Source of the DNA: DATJBF01 sp035516795
GTDB taxonomy: Bacteria > Verrucomicrobiota > Verrucomicrobiia > Palsa-1439
Length of the DNA: 64,000 nt
Direction of reading: 5' to 3'
Assembly (NCBI GenBank): GCA_035516795.1
Contig: DATIZX010000037.1
Location: forward strand, 10,413 to 74,412
Below, one piece after another: positions 63,284 through 64,000 of the stretch. The first letter of the stretch is position 1, and each line of letters starts with the position of its first letter. Both the position numbers and the translations under genes were made by a program. The notes beneath the pieces are model-generated. The model ran no database searches. It saw nothing but the letters and a program-made list of their open reading frames with translations, and had not been told where the DNA came from.

Positions 63284-63306
63284 TGTAGCCGCAACGTGAG
63301 TTGCGG
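63284..63306. repeat. TGTAGCCG-hairpin repeat
   Basis: TGTAGCCGCAACGTGAGTTG with a CCGCAA/TTGCGG stem. It faces the copy at 63338-63360 as an inverted pair. Confidence 0.75.
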
Positions 63307-63337
63307 CCAGATTCGTGGGCGAAATGGAACGCCGAGT

Positions 63338-63360
63338 CCGAAGCTCACGCTTCGGCTACA
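63338..63360. repeat. TGTAGCCG-hairpin repeat, inverted
   Basis: On the minus strand it reads TGTAGCCGAAGCGTGAGCTT with a CCGAAG/CTTCGG stem. It differs from the 63284 copy by paired changes that keep the stem. Confidence 0.75.
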
Positions 63361-63416
63361 GGTTTTGTGACTTGACGGTCATAGACCCCCGCTACAGGGA
63401 GAACCACGGTTGCCGA

Positions 63417-63584
63417 CGAAGAAACAAGGTTACTCTGCGACGAAATAAGCTCACTCCACGTCCAAACAGAGTTACTCCAGGTGAAAACGAGGTTTCTCTA
63501 CTTCAGAACAAGGGCTTCCAACGAAAAAATAAGGTTACTCCGAGAGAAAACAGCGGTACTCCCGATGAAAATAGCGTCACTCCG
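63417..63584. repeat. 21-bp tandem repeat, 8 copies
   Basis: Eight head-to-tail units of exactly 21 bp share the pattern cgaNaAAAcaaGgttACTCCn (about GAAAACAAGGTTACTCC) with scattered changes. There are no spacers. On the plus strand the array is an open frame of heptapeptides (xxNKVTP), within a 93-codon frame (63315-63596) that lacks other gene signals. It may be a protein-binding array or just a satellite. Confidence 0.8.
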
Positions 63585-63860
63585 GGAGGATTTTAGGTCG
63601 CTCTGGCCCGTGATAACGTCCCTCCCACGGCGGGCAAGCTTGGCAGTCGTTCGCTAGAACTGTAGTCGCAGGGTTGTCGTGAGGAGGCCCTCACGGCGTC
63701 TCGTCAGTTGCTCGGCTTAGCCTGCGCGGGGAGGGCGCGCCCGTAAAGGGTGCGGCTACATGAGAAACGGTTTTGTTAGGCGCTCTCAATCGTAGGCGTG
63801 GCCGCTCTGCAATCTGCGTGTTCTGGATTACATGAAGCGAACGCACCGTGTCGCAGATGC
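63585..63860. other. non-coding interval
   Basis: No gene is seen. It holds one hairpin repeat (63737) and, at 63694-63726, a segment related to 62844-62867 in inverted orientation. Confidence 0.5.
63737..63760. repeat. TGTAGCCG-hairpin repeat, copy of 9739
   Basis: Twenty-three of 24 positions match the element at 9739-9762, and the core CCCGTAAAGGGTGCGGCTAC is identical. Confidence 0.75.
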
Positions 63861-63878
63861 TGTAGTGCCCCCCGTGAA

Positions 63879-64000
63879 TCAAGCGGCGATTTGCAGAGTC
63901 TTTGGGGTTGATGGTTGTGGTTGAAACGACGTTTCGAATTGCTGTGGTGTCTGATAGCCGATGGCCGAGTGCGGGTAGTCTTCGTTGTAATCTCGGATCC
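63879..64000 (-). CDS. IS3-family-type transposase, C-terminal part (5' part beyond window edge)
   Basis: The last 40 codons read RDYNEDYPHSAIGYQTPQQF then a Gln/Pro-rich tail and TGA at 63879. This is the terminal block of IS3-type (rve integrase) transposases, whose consensus is xYNxxRPHSALGxxTPxxF. The gene enters from the right edge, so most of it is unseen. The element end may be at about 63861 (TGTAGTGCCCCCC), inferred from the short distance past the stop. Confidence 0.85.
   Translation of the reverse strand, partial: IRDYNEDYPHSAIGYQTPQQFETSFQPQPSTPKTLQIAA

Noticed and set aside
63417..63584. CRISPR array
   Set aside because: The units are 21 bp, imperfect and directly adjacent without spacers, and no cas genes are nearby.

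Overview
The window looks like chromosome from a Verrucomicrobiota bacterium, probably close to Pedosphaerales/Limisphaerales. This is inferred from gene content, not from a marker tree. The grounds are a Ser/Thr kinase with an N-terminal CPxC...CPxC zinc ribbon, several ECF sigma factors with membrane tails, many secreted glycoside hydrolases, a hopanoid locus and families of short hairpin repeats. Many genes lack a clear Shine-Dalgarno site.

Layout. 1-9.4 kb is a plant-polysaccharide locus: a GH78 rhamnosidase (cut by the left edge) diverges from a run of an MFS-glycosidase fusion, a DUF5060-type hydrolase and a GH67-like hydrolase, which ends at a strong terminator. 9.8-10.8 kb has an ECF sigma factor and a small secreted Cys-rich protein. 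10,845-15,221 is an intact transposon of 4,377 bp with 18-bp perfect terminal inverted repeats and an 8-bp target duplication. It carries an IS1-type transposase, a small protein, an SPPY DNA methyltransferase and a BglII/BstYI-type endonuclease in one overlapping operon, plus a divergent three-gene PIN cassette. It sits just upstream of pyrH.

16-31 kb is rich in regulators: secreted repeat proteins, a 1,287-aa kinase with a SecD-like domain, its partner sigma factor, and three ECF sigma factors with multi-pass membrane tails. 30.9-35.6 kb is a two-gene xyloglucan operon (GH31 and GH74). 35.7-42.2 kb holds small envelope proteins, acetyltransferases, a PQQ-propeller membrane protein and a rhomboid protease. 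42.3-45.0 kb is a small accessory patch: a truncated methyltransferase, a HEPN-type protein and a DUF4160/DUF2442 pair.

45.1-53.5 kb is the hopanoid locus: hpnO and hpnN on the plus strand face shc-hpnH-hpnG on the minus strand. Together these cyclise squalene, add and trim the adenosyl side chain, aminate it and move the lipid to the outer membrane. 53.6-60 kb carries a nuclease-helicase, a SAM methyltransferase, tRNA-Glu, frr and a HAD phosphatase among gene remnants. 60.2-62.7 kb is a large secreted beta-repeat protein. The right end is a repeat-rich zone with hairpin repeats, a 22-bp palindrome and eight 21-bp tandem units, ending in the 3' part of an IS3-type transposase.
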